NCBI GenBank assembly: GCA_963556255.1
Contig: OY744607.1
Span: 56,269,789-56,333,788, forward strand
Length of the DNA stretch: 64,000 nt
Direction of reading: 5' to 3'
From: Allolobophora icterica
Lineage: Eukaryota > Annelida > Clitellata > Crassiclitellata > Lumbricidae
Shown piece after piece: positions 10,975 through 21,204 of this stretch. The notes beneath the pieces were generated by a model, which saw only the letters and a list, made by a program, of their open reading frames with translations, did no database searches and had not been told where the DNA came from. A program made the translations under genes and the position numbers. Every line of letters starts with the position of its first letter. Position 1 is the stretch's first letter.

Positions 10975-12108
10975 CAGTGTTGCCAGTGAGGTTTTTCAGA
11001 GATCCTGAGTGGCCGAGTGGGTTTGTAGCCCGCTAGCCACGCCGGCGGCCCGGGTTCGATTCCCGGTCGGTCGGTTTCTCAGAGATTAATTTCTCGGATC
11101 TTTACTGCGGGTGGCTCGGTCGCAATATAAACGTGGAGTACGAGGTTGTACTCTGCCTCCGACACTGATCATCTTCGATATGAAAAAGTGTCGTTAAGCC
11201 GATATACAACCAGTGAGGTTTTTCAGATTTCCCCAGAATTCGGTCCAAAAAATCCCCAGAAATCCCCAGATAATACAAACACAATTTCATTAACATTCCG
11301 TTGATAGGTATGAGATATTTTAACACTATTTAACAGTAACATACTTACAGTTATATTAATAACAAAATATCCCTCAAATCAGTGGAAACAAAAATACTAA
11401 CGTTATTTTTTAAAATTGTCACTTGTCAAAGACTAAAGTTGTCGGCGAGTCGGCTTCTAAGTCGACAAATCAATGATAAATTCTGTTTCGTCAAGATCAC
11501 ATAACTGCTTCACGGGACAGCCAGCGTGTTTCACAAAACTTCAAAACTTTATGTTTTTTTTGCCTTAACTACATTTTGTATTAACTGGAACCTTTTCTTT
11601 TACTACTATGCGACAAATAGAAGCAGGCATTCGTTATGAAAATTTCAAGTCAAGATGGTAGGCGGTTGCGGGCAGCATTTGCACAAAAGTGCAAATGAAT
11701 GACAGACAAATGTTTATTACTTCAAGCCACTAAAAATGGGCAATGCTGTAGTGCATCACATACGCAGCATTGAGCTTCAGTTACATTTTTTCAGCAATTG
11801 AGCAATCTGGAAACATCTGCTTACAGCATTCAATCAAATGATCAGTTTGCAATAACGCAGTAGGCCTATTATGTTGTGCCATTAAAGCCCCAACAAAACC
11901 TCTGCATTAGCAATTTTGTCTTGGATACAGGGCAGAAAACAAGAGAAACATAGTTTTTAATGCTCAGTGCACACAAAATACATACATTTTCAATGCAAAT
12001 GGTCAAAATGGTCAAATTTCCCCAGATGTGTCCAAAAAATCCCCAGAACCCCAGACGGAGGCCGAAATCCCCAGATCTAGGGAAAAATCCCCAGCTCTGG
12101 CAACACTG
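10975..12108. mobile_element. 1.13-kb hAT element (CAGTGTTGCCAG ends)
   Basis: A 12-bp perfect terminal inverted repeat CAGTGTTGCCAG is present, with a perfect 8-bp target-site duplication TAAAAGAC (10967-10974 and 12109-12116). Subterminal AATCCCCAGA words repeat at both ends (for example 11231-11272 and 12006-12095). It carries a SINE near its left end and no transposase. Copy B of the host element lacks it, which serves as the empty site. Confidence 0.93.
11001..11209 (+). mobile_element. tRNA-derived SINE inside the hAT
   Basis: The head resembles a class II (Leu/Ser type) tRNA. The A box is TGAGTGGCCGAGTGG and the B box GGTTCGATTCC near 11054-11064. The tail ends GTTAAGCCGATATACAA. An 18-bp target-site duplication, CCAGTGAGGTTTTTCAGA, flanks it at 10983-11000 and 11210-11227. 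That length is normal for LINE-mobilised retroposition and quite unlike the 8-bp hAT duplication. Confidence 0.9.
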
Positions 12109-12149
12109 TAAAAGACACAGGATTTGTATAATAACATCCAGGGCTTGAA

Positions 12150-12260
12150 AAGCTGCTGTGTTTGCCAGCGACTTCAGCGCCTGTAGAACGTATTTTTCAC
12201 ATGGCGGAATTTTTATCAGGCCCCGCAGGACACATCTTTTTCAGAAAATTCGAAGCGAAT
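12150..12260 (+). pseudogene. hAT transposase C-terminal (hATC) remnant, copy A
   Basis: LCLPATSAPVERIF is readable in one frame (12155-12196). After a single frameshift, FSHGGIFIRPRRTHLFQKI follows (near 12193-12250). This is the C-terminal dimerisation motif of hAT transposases (PATSAPVERVFS.GG...). Only the last part of the gene remains, and stops follow. The same remnant is at 16570-16690. Confidence 0.85.
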
Positions 12261-12482
12261 TGGTTTTATAAAATACAAAAGGCATTTGGAATGACATTTC
12301 GCATGAAGGACTTCTGTAAATACGAATTCGGATTTTCTGCAGTCTGCATTTAGACTTGTTTTGCTTTAATGAAAACAGACTCCTATTTTCGTTTAAAATG
12401 TGGAGTATTTCCACTTGACAATTTTTTAGTAAGGAATAGAAGTCTGGATATGATTATAATTTTCATCGATTCGTTGGGTCTT

Positions 12483-13640
12483 CATTCATTCATTCATTCA
12501 TTCATTCATTCATTCTGGACATTTATATAGCGCTTCTTCAAGAGACCTACTCAGAGGCGCTCCCAGCCCAGCCACGGCTAAACAGATAGGTCTTGAGTTG
12601 TCCTAAGAAAACAGGTGAATTATTCCGGGGAAAGCAGCGTAAGGATATCGGAAGACCATTCCAGGTAGACGGGCCAACAACCGAGAAGGCTCGGCGTTGC
12701 CTGACTGCGGAGCGGGTCCGAGGGACCAATAGCTCCCCATTAGTCGCAGATCGCAAAGCTCTGCGGGAAGCTAAGTCAGAAATCGGGCAGCAGAGTTCAG
12801 ACAGGTAGGATGGGGCGCTACCGGAGAGACACCGCCAAACTAGTGCTGCTATCCTGTAGGAGATGCGCTCAGAGGCAGGAAGCCAATGTAAGACGTCACG
12901 CATATAGGCAGAGACTGGGGCATATTTTAATGCGACCAATAAGTCTAGCAGCAGAACGAAGGACCCGGTCAAGTCGCCCCATTAGACCCTTGGAGTGACC
13001 AACAAGGACCGAGCAACAGTGGTCAACTCTACCAGTGACAAATGCATGAACTAAGATCACTGCAGCGTCATGGGAGAGGGACCTCAGTACAACACGCAAC
13101 TGCCGGAGCTGATAACAACAGTTCCGAGTGACCAAGTTAACGTGCTGCGAGAGACTAAGCTCTCGATCCAGCGTAACACCTAGGTCACGAACAGTAAGGG
13201 AGAAAGTGATATGGGGAAAGGTTTCAGTCAATTGGTGTAGGTCAACCCCCGCCAGCTGTCTACGACCACCAAGCCAAATGAATTGAGTTTTGGACGGGTT
13301 CAGAAGCAACCGGTTTGAGGCCATCCAAGATGAGAGGGCATCAATAGCGCGGCACATCAATCCAACAGAAGCCACTGCATCAGCTGCGCGGCAGTGGACA
13401 TATGCTTGGATGTCGTCAGCATAAAGCTGATGAAGCAGTCCACATGACTGTAGCAAGGAACTAATATCAGAAGTAAATAAAACATAAAGTAGCGGGCCAA
13501 GGACGGACCCCTGGGGCACACCAAAGAGGGCAGGGACCCAGCGGGACCTGGAGGAACCAGCAATAACACAGTTAGTGCGACCAGTAAGATAGGATGATAG
13601 CCAGTCTAACGGTTTTCCAACCAGCCCAAAGGAAACAAAG
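12483..13640 (-). mobile_element. CR1-like LINE, 3' half of ORF2 with (GAAT)n tail
   Basis: The minus strand reads LDWLSSYLTGRTN, then GVPQGSVLGPLLY (motif B), LYADDIQAY (catalytic YADD, motif C, near 13415), then LLLNPSKTQFIWLG. After a one-base frameshift near 12925 it continues with VLHWLPASERISYRI and a RALRSATNGELLVPRTRS...GPSTWNGLP block. The stop is at 12547-12549. The 3' end has GGGAGCGCCTCTGAG...AGCGCTATATAAATG and eight GAAT units (12483-12514). It is 5'-truncated, as is usual for LINE insertions, and sits inside copy A but not copy B. Confidence 0.9.
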
Positions 13641-13799
13641 GTCTTGGTCTCGCGGTCTTGATCTTGAGGTTCAAATTAAGTCTTGGTCTTGAAGTTCAAA
13701 GTCTTGGTCTTGGTCTTGAGGTTCAAAGTCTTGGTTTTGGTCTTCAGGTTCAAAGTCTTGGTCTTGGTCTTGAGATTTAAGGTCTTGACAACAAGACTG

Positions 13800-14629
13800 C
13801 TACTCTCTATCGTCAGTCATCAAGAGGCAGCCAATTTCCTTCGAATTGTGAGGCTCGTGGCCACCTGGCGAATAACTCTGAACTGCAACTGCGAGAGCGG
13901 AGTCTCGAGAGCTGTAATCATACGCCACCTGGCGAATATATTGAAATATATTGAGAGGTATCAAGCATTGATATGTATTAATAGTTACTATTTAATGGTA
14001 TCAAGTATCAACTGTATGTCTATGTCCAACGAATTGACCCTCTTAAGGATTTGCGGTTTGGTTTTTGGTCACCATCGGTTGATGTCTCGTGCTTTCAACG
14101 CAGTGCCAACGTAAGTCAGTAATTAATAATATGGGCGTAATTAAACAATTACAGTATATTGCAGGACAGGCTGCTCATTATTGGAGCTTATTGCGCCGTA
14201 TTTGTATTACGCATAATATGACGTAATCTACATTTACTGTTACGTCATCTTGAAAATAGTTAAATTGCGCATTTCTCGCTGGAGGTTGCCATAGCGCGTC
14301 AGTCGAGCGAGCTGTACAGACATTTTCTGCAATTTTAAAATCGATAATTTAAGGCTACGACTTAGGCCTATTTAGAATTTCTTCGACGACGAATCTTTTA
14401 TGTCGATTAAGATTGCTAACGCTTTTACATCGAATGAGACTGCTAACTCAACGCTATGTGACAAAATAGTTCGTTATTCACAGCCAATTGTTGCATCGTT
14501 ATTCAGAGTTCTTGAAAGTTCTGGATCGAAAATTGCTGTTGGATGAGCGGATGTGCTGCAGGAATCGATTGATAGAAAGAGGACCTGGCAGGCAAGTCGA
14601 ACAGGTTTACCAGGAATGAATTTAAATTG

Positions 14630-14636
<7 letters not shown>
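13800..14636. repeat. Flank of the decayed hAT, duplicated at 17082-17366 and 18887-19173
   Basis: A non-transposon-looking flank shared almost base for base with the second copy, for example the CACCTGGCGAATA words, the ATTGCAGGACAGGCTGCTCA block and the CGCTGGAGGTTGCCATAGCG block. Copy A has about 200 bp (near 14400-14600) that copy B lacks; the breakpoint lies within a short TCGAA microhomology. No open frame is conserved between the copies. Confidence 0.85.
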
Positions 14637-14664
<28 letters not shown>

Positions 14665-15160
14665 TTATTGATCCACAAAGCAAACGTGACAATATACAAG
14701 AAAATATAATTTAAATAGCCACTATGATGCTGAAAAGGTTTGAAACATTAAGATATTCATGGGTTTCGAAGGCTATATCATGCTGTGAGTGGTCAATAGG
14801 AAGCCCTAAAAGGACCAGGGTCCCGCTAGTAAGGGCCCCCCATTTACTTAACAAAACTCGACGACGGCCATGTACACATGAGCCTTTGAGTAGACCTATT
14901 TAGAGAACGAATTTGCAAAAGGTGGGCAACTAGTTAACAGAATAGTAAGACTTAGTGGCAAAAAAAGGGGAAAAAAACAAACAAAAAACAAAAAAAAACA
15001 ACAAAGTAAAATAAATCAGATGGGAGGGGGTCGCAGCAGGCTGTCACTGGACAATCTGTCTAATAAGTAGGTGTGAACGAAGGCTTTTTTAAAAACATAG
15101 TAACTTGGAATGTGTCGTAAATCAGAGGGGAGACTATTCCATAGTTTTGGTCCTAGATAG
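14637..15160 (-). mobile_element. 5'-truncated LINE 3' end with (TTGA)n tail
   Basis: The minus strand starts LGPKLWNSLPSDLRHIPSYY and runs about 49 codons in frame to a TGA near 15019-15021. This is the standard C-terminus of CR1/L2 ORF2 (GP.LWN.LP..LR). Its 3' untranslated part has a GGGCCC..ACTAGCGGGACC..GGTCC word pattern, also seen after the LINE at 20500-20930, then TTGA repeats (14634-14664). Copy B at 19173 is the empty site (TTAAATTGATTAAAGTTAATC), so it inserted after the duplication. Confidence 0.85.
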
Positions 15161-15201
15161 ATTAAAGTTAATCGTTGCTTCATTGTTTTGGGTTATTCAG
15201 T

Positions 15202-15401
15202 NNNNNNNNNNNNNNNNNNNNNNNNNNNNNNNNNNNNNNNNNNNNNNNNNNNNNNNNNNNNNNNNNNNNNNNNNNNNNNNNNNNNNNNNNNNNNNNNNNN
15301 NNNNNNNNNNNNNNNNNNNNNNNNNNNNNNNNNNNNNNNNNNNNNNNNNNNNNNNNNNNNNNNNNNNNNNNNNNNNNNNNNNNNNNNNNNNNNNNNNNNN
15401 N
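15202..15401. other. Assembly gap (200 N)
   Basis: A run of N of exactly 200 bases, probably a placeholder length. It falls where copy A of the duplication should end and is followed by a TTG/TTA microsatellite, so the true sequence is probably repetitive. Confidence 0.98.
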
Positions 15402-15461
15402 TTGTTATTGTTATTGTTATTGTTATTGTTGTTGTTATTGTTATTATTATTATTATTACTA

Positions 15462-15492
<31 letters not shown>

Positions 15493-15519
15493 TATTATTG
15501 TTACTATTATTACTACTAC

Positions 15520-15553
<34 letters not shown>

Positions 15554-15555
15554 TT
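15402..15555. repeat. (TTG/TTA)n microsatellite
   Basis: TTGTTA then TTATTA trinucleotide runs bordering the gap. The open frames of poly-Leu, poly-Tyr or poly-Ile here are artefacts. Confidence 0.95.
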
Positions 15556-15629
15556 CATTTCCTGCATAAACAGCCTTTCCTCACTGCACATTTTGTGTAT
15601 CACTGCACGTTAAAACAAGCCCTTACAGG

Positions 15630-15782
15630 GTGGGAATTGTCGTGGGTTAGGGGTTTAACCCCCCCCCCAGTCTCTCTTAGGACCCCACAGTTAAGTCTTC
15701 ATTACGTGGGAATTGTCGTGGGTTATGGGTTTAACCCCCCCCCCAGTCTCTCTTAGGACCCCACAGTTAAGTCTTCATTACA
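15630..15782. repeat. 76-bp tandem duplication with poly-C
   Basis: GTGGGAATTGTCGTGGGTTA starts at 15630 and 15706. Each copy includes a C run of nine to eleven bases and CAGTCTCTCTTAGGACC. Two near-identical copies. Confidence 0.9.
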
Positions 15783-15990
15783 CCCCAGGGGGATCTTTTC
15801 CAACACTTCAGTTGTTCTAGTGTGATTTAGGATTGACTCTGAGTTTCTGACAACAAGAAGACATTTGCATAGTGTATCATGTATGCATTTTTGAATTTTC
15901 TCAACAAAGGAATTGATTTGCATTCGAGTCTGACTTGCAAAACTGCTAGCGTTGAAATCAGCTGCTTTCAAATTCTGTTGACATCATTTT
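15783..15990 (-). other. Possible minus-strand exon of unknown function
   Basis: The minus-strand frame from about 15980 to 15756 stays open for about 70 codons with normal amino-acid composition (QTRMQINSFVEKIQKCIHD...). It is preceded by a plausible acceptor (...GATGTCAACAG|AATTTG). The frame ends inside the 76-bp duplication. I recognise no domain. It could be a chance frame. Confidence 0.2.
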
Positions 15991-16211
15991 ACAAAATACG
16001 CATAAAATGTTCAACCCCACAGTCTTTTATCTACAATCCCATGCTGAGCCGTGATGTAAAGTAACCGAATCTTGCAATGTTGGCGACATTTGATAACAAT
16101 GCCAGCCTTGAATCAACGCCTATCTTCTTACTCGTTGGAATTGGTCCACTCCAGTTTTGTGTAAACATCGTGCTAGTCCAAGATTCTCGGTTGTATGGAC
16201 AAACTAGTCTC

Positions 16212-17081
16212 CAGTCTTGTTGTCTTCGAGACCAATTAAGGTCTTGGTCTTGAGTGCACTCAAGTTCGTTTTTAAAAGTCTTGGTCTTGGTCTTGAGACC
16301 AAAAGTCTTGGTCTTGAGGTTCAAAGTCTTGGTCTTGGTCTTGAGGTTCAAAGTCTTGGTCTTGTTGCAAGACCAAGACCAATATGAACTGTCATGTAAC
16401 AAAATGCAAGAATTTTAAAAATTTATCAAATAATTACTAATACAATTTCTTTAGTATTTGCACAGTGTAATGAGGCTTCACTGGTCTTTTGGACAATTAT
16501 TTTAACTTCCGGTTATGAACCATGAGAGGTTATAAAAAGACACAGGATTTACATCCAGGGCTTGAAAGGCTGCTGTGTTTGCCAGTGACTTCAGCGCCTG
16601 TACAACGTATTTTTCACATGGCGAAATTTTTATGAGGCCATGCAGGACACATCTTGGTCAGAAAATTTTGAGCGAATTGGTTTTTATAAAATACAACAGG
16701 CATTTAGAATTACATTTCGCATGAAGGACTTTTGAGCGAATTGGTTTTATAAAATACAACAGGCATTTGGAATTACATTTCGCATGAAGGTCTTTTGTAA
16801 ATACGAATTCGGAATTTTCTGCAGTCTGCATTTAGACTTGTTTTGCTTGAATAAAATAAGACTTATATTTTCGTAAAAAATTGGGAGTATTTCGACTTGA
16901 CAATTTTTTTTAGTATGGAATACAAGTCTGGATATGATTATGATTTGTTGGGTCTTTCTCGGTCTTGGTCTTTAGGTTCAAAGTCTTGGTCTTGGTCTTG
17001 AAGTCCAAAGTCTTGGTCTTGGTCTTCAGGTTCAAAGTCTTGGTCTTGGTCTTGAGGTTTAAGGTCTTGGCAACAAGACTG
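16212..17081 (+). mobile_element. Decayed hAT transposon, copy B
   Basis: The ends are CAGTCTTGTTGTC and, as reverse complement, CAGTCTTGTTGCC. Flanks CTAGTCTC (16204-16211) and GTAGTCTC (17082-17089) are an 8-bp target-site duplication with one mismatch. GGTCTTG/TCAAAGTCTTGGTCTTG repeats occupy both subterminal zones. A hAT transposase C-terminal remnant lies at 16570-16690. It is internally deleted and non-coding now. Confidence 0.88.
16570..16690 (+). pseudogene. hAT transposase C-terminal remnant, copy B
   Basis: The same LCLPATSAP.. motif is present as in copy A, with its own substitutions (the Glu codon before Arg has changed). The following ATTTTGAGCGAATTGG...ATTTCGCATGAAGG segment is duplicated in tandem (about 16668-16800), which copy A does not show. 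Dead. Confidence 0.8.
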
Positions 17082-17370
17082 GTAGTCTCTATCGTCAGTC
17101 ATCAAGAGGCAGCCAATTTCCTTCGAATTGTGAGGCTCGTGGCCACCTGGCGAATAACTCTGAATTGCAACTGCGAGGCGGAGCTGCGAGAGCTGTTATC
17201 ATACGCCACCTGGCGAATATATTGAAATATATTGATGAGAGGTATCAAGTATCAACTGTATGGCTATGACCAACCAATTGACCTCTTAAGGATTTGCGGT
17301 TTGGTTTTTGGTCGCCATCGGTTGATGTCTACGTACTTTCAACGCAGTGCCAACGTAAGTCAGTAATCTA

Positions 17371-17984
17371 CACGGTGGTTCAATGAAAAGTAAGCCAATC
17401 TTTATAAACAAATATTAAAACTTGAACTATATTTTATTAATATTTTCAAAATAAAAATATGCACATACTCACTTTTTTATTTTATTGACCTTCGCTTTTT
17501 ATATCCTACTAAAAAGGCAGACGATAAGACGATAGAAAACATAAACAAGAAACTAGCAATTTCCGAAAAAAAATGCCTTTTAGTAAAGAAGATTTACACA
17601 TGATAAAAGGTTTGAGGGAATCCAAGAATTACAGCAGCCGTCAATTTTTACGAGAGTTTCCAGAAAAACGTTGGACCAGAAGTGGATTAGATAAATTGCT
17701 TAGAAAAATTAGTGTAACAGGGTCAGTCGACCGCGTAATTTTTAGTGGCAGATGTGGGATGGTCTGGATCAGAGGATAATCGACGATGCTGTTGCCCAAT
17801 GGCGCCAGCGCCTCCAGGCTTGCGTGAAAGCAGAAGGAAGAGATTTTGAACATCTTCTTTAATTAAATAATTAATCAAACCATACTACCGAGAGGTTCTT
17901 CACAAAAATATTAAATACTGTTTTCATGCTAGAAGTACTTATATGAAATAAAAAGTTTGGCTTACTTTTTATTGAACCACCGTG
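17371..17984 (+). mobile_element. Internally deleted Tc1/mariner-type element
   Basis: The terminal repeats are CACGGTGGTTCAATGAAAAG at the left and the complementary CTTTTTATTGAACCACCGTG at the right, with TA target duplications (17369-17370 and 17985-17986). The coding remnant starts ATG at 17573 and reads KEDLHMIKGLRESKNYSSRQ and TGSVDR, the N-terminal helix-turn-helix domain of a mariner-like transposase. It then jumps straight to the C-terminal end (IIDDAVAQWRQRLQACVKAE...FEHLL, about 17772-17862). The catalytic DDE/D region is missing, so it cannot move by itself. Confidence 0.92.
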
Positions 17985-18379
17985 TATATAAATAAAGCCA
18001 GCTTTCTGTCTGTCTGTCTCTCTGTCTGTCTGTTTGACCGGGTTTAACTTCTACAATTTCTCACCTTTTCACTCGAAACCTTGACTGCTGTGTCGGTCTC
18101 GGCATCGGACACCCAGTGGAGGGGTTGGCGTCCCCCGTTTTCACCGCTACCATGGTTAAAAACGGCCAAAACATCGCCCCAAGCGATAGGAAAATTACCG
18201 TCCCTCCAGTGACATTAGGCTTACGGCATTGGATGCAGTCCCTGCACTGACATTAGGATTACTGCATTGGATGCATGCACGTGTAGAAATTAATTATAGC
18301 ACAATGACGTTATACCTAAAAATAGCACCAGGGATGCCTACGGAAGATTTGTTTACATTTCGGCGTCTGTTTCACCCGG

Positions 18380-18745
18380 AAGGGCCTCCAAGACTGCGAA
18401 GCAGTCGCCGCCAGAGGGCGACTGCGAAGCAGTCAGTCCACGGCAGAGGTCTCTAGACGCGAGAAGGCGTATACAAGGCTGCGAAGCAGTCTCCGCTGTA
18501 CGCCAGGAGGCGTCTACAAGACTGCGAAGCAGTCTCCCCCACAGGTCGCCAGACGCCACAAGGGCCTCCAAGACTGCGAAGCAGTCGCCGCAAGAGGGCG
18601 ACTGCGAAGCAGTCAGTCCACGGCAGAGGTCGCTAGGCGCCAGAAGGCGTATACAAGACTGCGAAGCAGTCTCCGCTGTACGCCAGAAGGCGTCTACAAG
18701 ACTGCGAAGCAGTCTCCCCCACAGGTCGCCACACGTCACAAGGAC
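18380..18745. repeat. 180-bp tandem duplication with eight palindromes
   Basis: CTGCGAAGCAG occurs eight times in two blocks of four with an exact 180-bp offset (for example 18392 and 18572, 18420 and 18600). The full word GACTGCGAAGCAGTC is a 6-bp stem with a GAA triloop, a very stable mini-hairpin. It lies within the Helitron. Confidence 0.92.
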
Positions 18746-18886
18746 CTCCAAGACTACGAATTGAAACTTATACCTAAATTTCTTGCTTTTTCGCTACACG
18801 GATTGAAACTTATACCTAAATTTTTCGCTTATTCGCTACAGGGATTGAAACTTATAACCCCGGGCAACGCCGGGTAAACCTGCTAG

Positions 18887-19222
18887 TTAATAATATGGGC
18901 GTAATAATAACAATTACACTATATTGCAGGACAGGCTGCTCATTATTGGAGCTTATTGCGCCGTATTTGTATTACGCATAATATGACGTAATCTACATTT
19001 ACTGTTACGTCATCTTGAAAATAGTTAAATTGCGCATTTCTCGCTGGAGGTTGCCATAGCGCGTCAGTCGAGCGAGCTGTACAGACATTTCCTGCAATTT
19101 TAAAATCGATAATTTAAGGCTACGACTTATTTAGAATTTCTTCGACGTCGAACATGTTTACCACGAATGAATTTAAATTGATTAAAGTTAATCGTTGCTT
19201 CATTCTTTTGGGTTATTCAGTT
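18887..19222. repeat. End of duplicated segment, copy B
   Basis: Matches 14121-14400 and 15161-15201. The match runs to GGTTATTCAGT, exactly where copy A runs into the assembly gap, so copy A is probably longer than assembled. Confidence 0.85.
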
Positions 19223-19442
19223 TCGCTACATAGTTAATCTTTGCGTAATGCTTAGTCGCAGGTTTTGAAAAATCTAATACCGTTAAGTTAGGTAAAATCT
19301 CGCAAGACAAGATGGGATACAACTCGGAGAGGATCCGAGGATGTGTAATTCTAGATACATTCGGCCATCTTTGCCACGTCACATGCGCAGAAACGCATAT
19401 CCCATTCATTAGTGTATTCATGTACACAATAATACACAAATG

Positions 19443-20387
19443 GGTTCCCTATCGTTAGGTCGTATTTCATTTTGTCGTAATCATATCGTCGCAATTTATA
19501 TCGTCGTTATTCAATGCGTCGCAATATAATTCGTCGCAAGCAAATTGTCGTTTTCAGTTCGTCGTTTTCAGTTCGTCGTCTTTATGTCGTCGTTTTTATG
19601 TCGTCGTAAATTAAAGTAAGTCAAGCAAAGTAAGTCAATCAAATGAAATTTAATACCGGACATGTAAGCAAAATCAAGGTTCCGTAGCTAAGTAATAATT
19701 AATAAGATTCTAACGTAAAAAGTTATATGATTAAAACGTAAAAGCAAGTTAAAACGTAAGCACGTCATGTAAGTCAAGCAAAGCAAATTCAATAACGAAC
19801 ATTTAAGCAAATTCAAGGTTCCATAGCTAAGTAATAATTAATAAGATGCTATGCATTCGTGCATTACAAGTTCTCATTTCACATCGCCAGTATGTCTTCC
19901 CGTTCACGGTTCACTTCTCTCTCCTTTGTATACATATAACCCTCGTATACACTGCCTTGTGATTTCCTCTGCTACTCGTAACAAACGTTACCTTCGACAT
20001 TGCGGCGATTACTAGGCCTACCTATGGTTTATGGGGTTTATATCGGTCTACCTACGACCAATTGATTAACGAGTTATTGAAAACCAATTGATTAACGAGC
20101 TATTGAAAACAAACTCAAGCTGTGATTCATTACGATTCATTACGACCAATTAACAACCAACAATTGACACAATTGACACGCAAGAATTCTCTCTTAATTA
20201 CGACCAAGCTGGGACTCATTACGACCAATTGATATACAACAGACCAAGTACGACAAACTGATTGCGACTAGTTGGCCGCGACGAAATGATCTGCGATGTT
20301 ATGGATGGCGACCAATTAATTATCGACGAAATGATTTGCGACTACATGGCTGCGACGAAATGATCTGCGACGATATGGATGGTTACC
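19443..20387. mobile_element. TIR element with TCGTCGC/GCGACGA arrays
   Basis: Flanked by a perfect 8-bp duplication CACAAATG (19435-19442 and 20388-20395). The ends are GGTTCCCTATCG and, as reverse complement, GGTAACCATCCATATCG, so the terminal repeat is short and imperfect. Both ends carry many ATCGTCGCA/TTCGTCGTT words in opposite sense. The interior holds a small duplication (AGTCAAGCAAAG...TTCCGTAGCTAAGTAATAATTAATAAGAT). No transposase; the superfamily is uncertain. Confidence 0.75.
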
Positions 20388-20499
20388 CACAAATGCATGT
20401 ATACATAAATACGTATGAATCCATATACATAAATATAGATACATATATGCGTACAACAGCCTCTAACTACAGACCGATCTTTGCTCACACTAATAGGCC

Positions 20500-20930
20500 C
20501 TACCTGTAAATTTTCTATTAAGATAACTGGTCCCACTATTTGGAACAATCTCCCTGCCAATATTCATAGCGTGTCTCATATCTTCCTATTTAAGAAACTT
20601 TTGCGTGCTCACTTACCTATTTTAAATATATAACTACTTGTCATCCTTTGTTTGTTTATTTAAAAACTCTATAGCATTAGATAATGCTAATTATGTTATC
20701 ATTTTCAGTTGTAAATTCAAATCACGCCCACTTCCGAATATTATGTTTTCAATTCCACTATAACTGCATTTGTAGGGCCTACAGAGGTGGCCCTGCTTAG
20801 CGGGACCTCGGTCCCTTTAGGTTCTTTTGTATCCCAACTATACTAATCTGAAACTTGATGATGTGTCATTGTATTTCTAATTTCTTTGGGAGCAATAAAA
20901 CACCTATGTTATGTTATGTTATTTTACACA
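20500..20930 (+). mobile_element. LINE 3' end with (ATGTT)n tail
   Basis: ITGPTIWNNLPANIHSVSHI runs from about 20523 to the stop near 20631, the C-terminal GP.IWN.LP motif of CR1/L2 ORF2. The 3' untranslated part includes GGCCCTGCTTAGCGGGACC, matching the LINE at 14637-15160, and it ends CACCTATGTTATGTTATGTT. Strongly 5'-truncated. Confidence 0.8.
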
Positions 20931-21204
20931 GGCCAGAGAATTCCTGAAGTTTTGGCACCGTCCATCTTGGCAACAGGCCCGTAGCCAGTATGAGGCAAGA
21001 CGAGGCGAGTGCCTCGTCGTAATTTTCAAGACGAGGCAAGACGAGGCAACCTCTCCCTCTCTGCGTCGTCTTACTTCGACACGATAATTAAGATATCGTG
21101 TGAGAATAATAGAGTATTTTAATCTCTTCTATAGACACATTTGCTTCCTCCAGCACTGACTCACCCTCTTCTATCATCCCTGCCCCTAACCAAAGTAATA
21201 CATA

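Larger units (their letters stand above)
10926..13799 (+). mobile_element. Decayed hAT transposon, copy A (5' truncated, interrupted)
   Basis: Collinear with 16492-17081 (copy B) once the insertions at 10975-12108 and 12483-13640 are removed. It starts abruptly at GGACAATTATTTTGACTTCC next to a LINE. It holds a hAT transposase C-terminal remnant (12150-12260) and a GGTCTTG-rich subterminal zone (13640-13790). It ends at ACAACAAGACTG (13799), the complement of a CAGTCTTGTTG terminal repeat. Confidence 0.75.
17367..18886 (+). mobile_element. Non-autonomous Helitron, interrupted by a mariner
   Basis: It starts TCTATATAAATAAAGCC (interrupted by the mariner) and ends with a hairpin CCCCGGGCAACGCCGGG followed by TAAACCTGCTAG, the Helitron 3' signature (stem-loop then CTRR). 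It sits precisely between A and T. The paralogous copy A at about 14121 reads CAGTAATTAATAATATGGG without it. About 900 bp remain after removing the mariner. It has no Rep/helicase gene and carries GACTGCGAAGCAGTC palindromes. Confidence 0.93.

Noticed and set aside
11001..11075. Functional tRNA gene
   Set aside because: Boxes A and B are present, but the sequence continues into a SINE body with its own 18-bp target duplication, so it is a retroposon.
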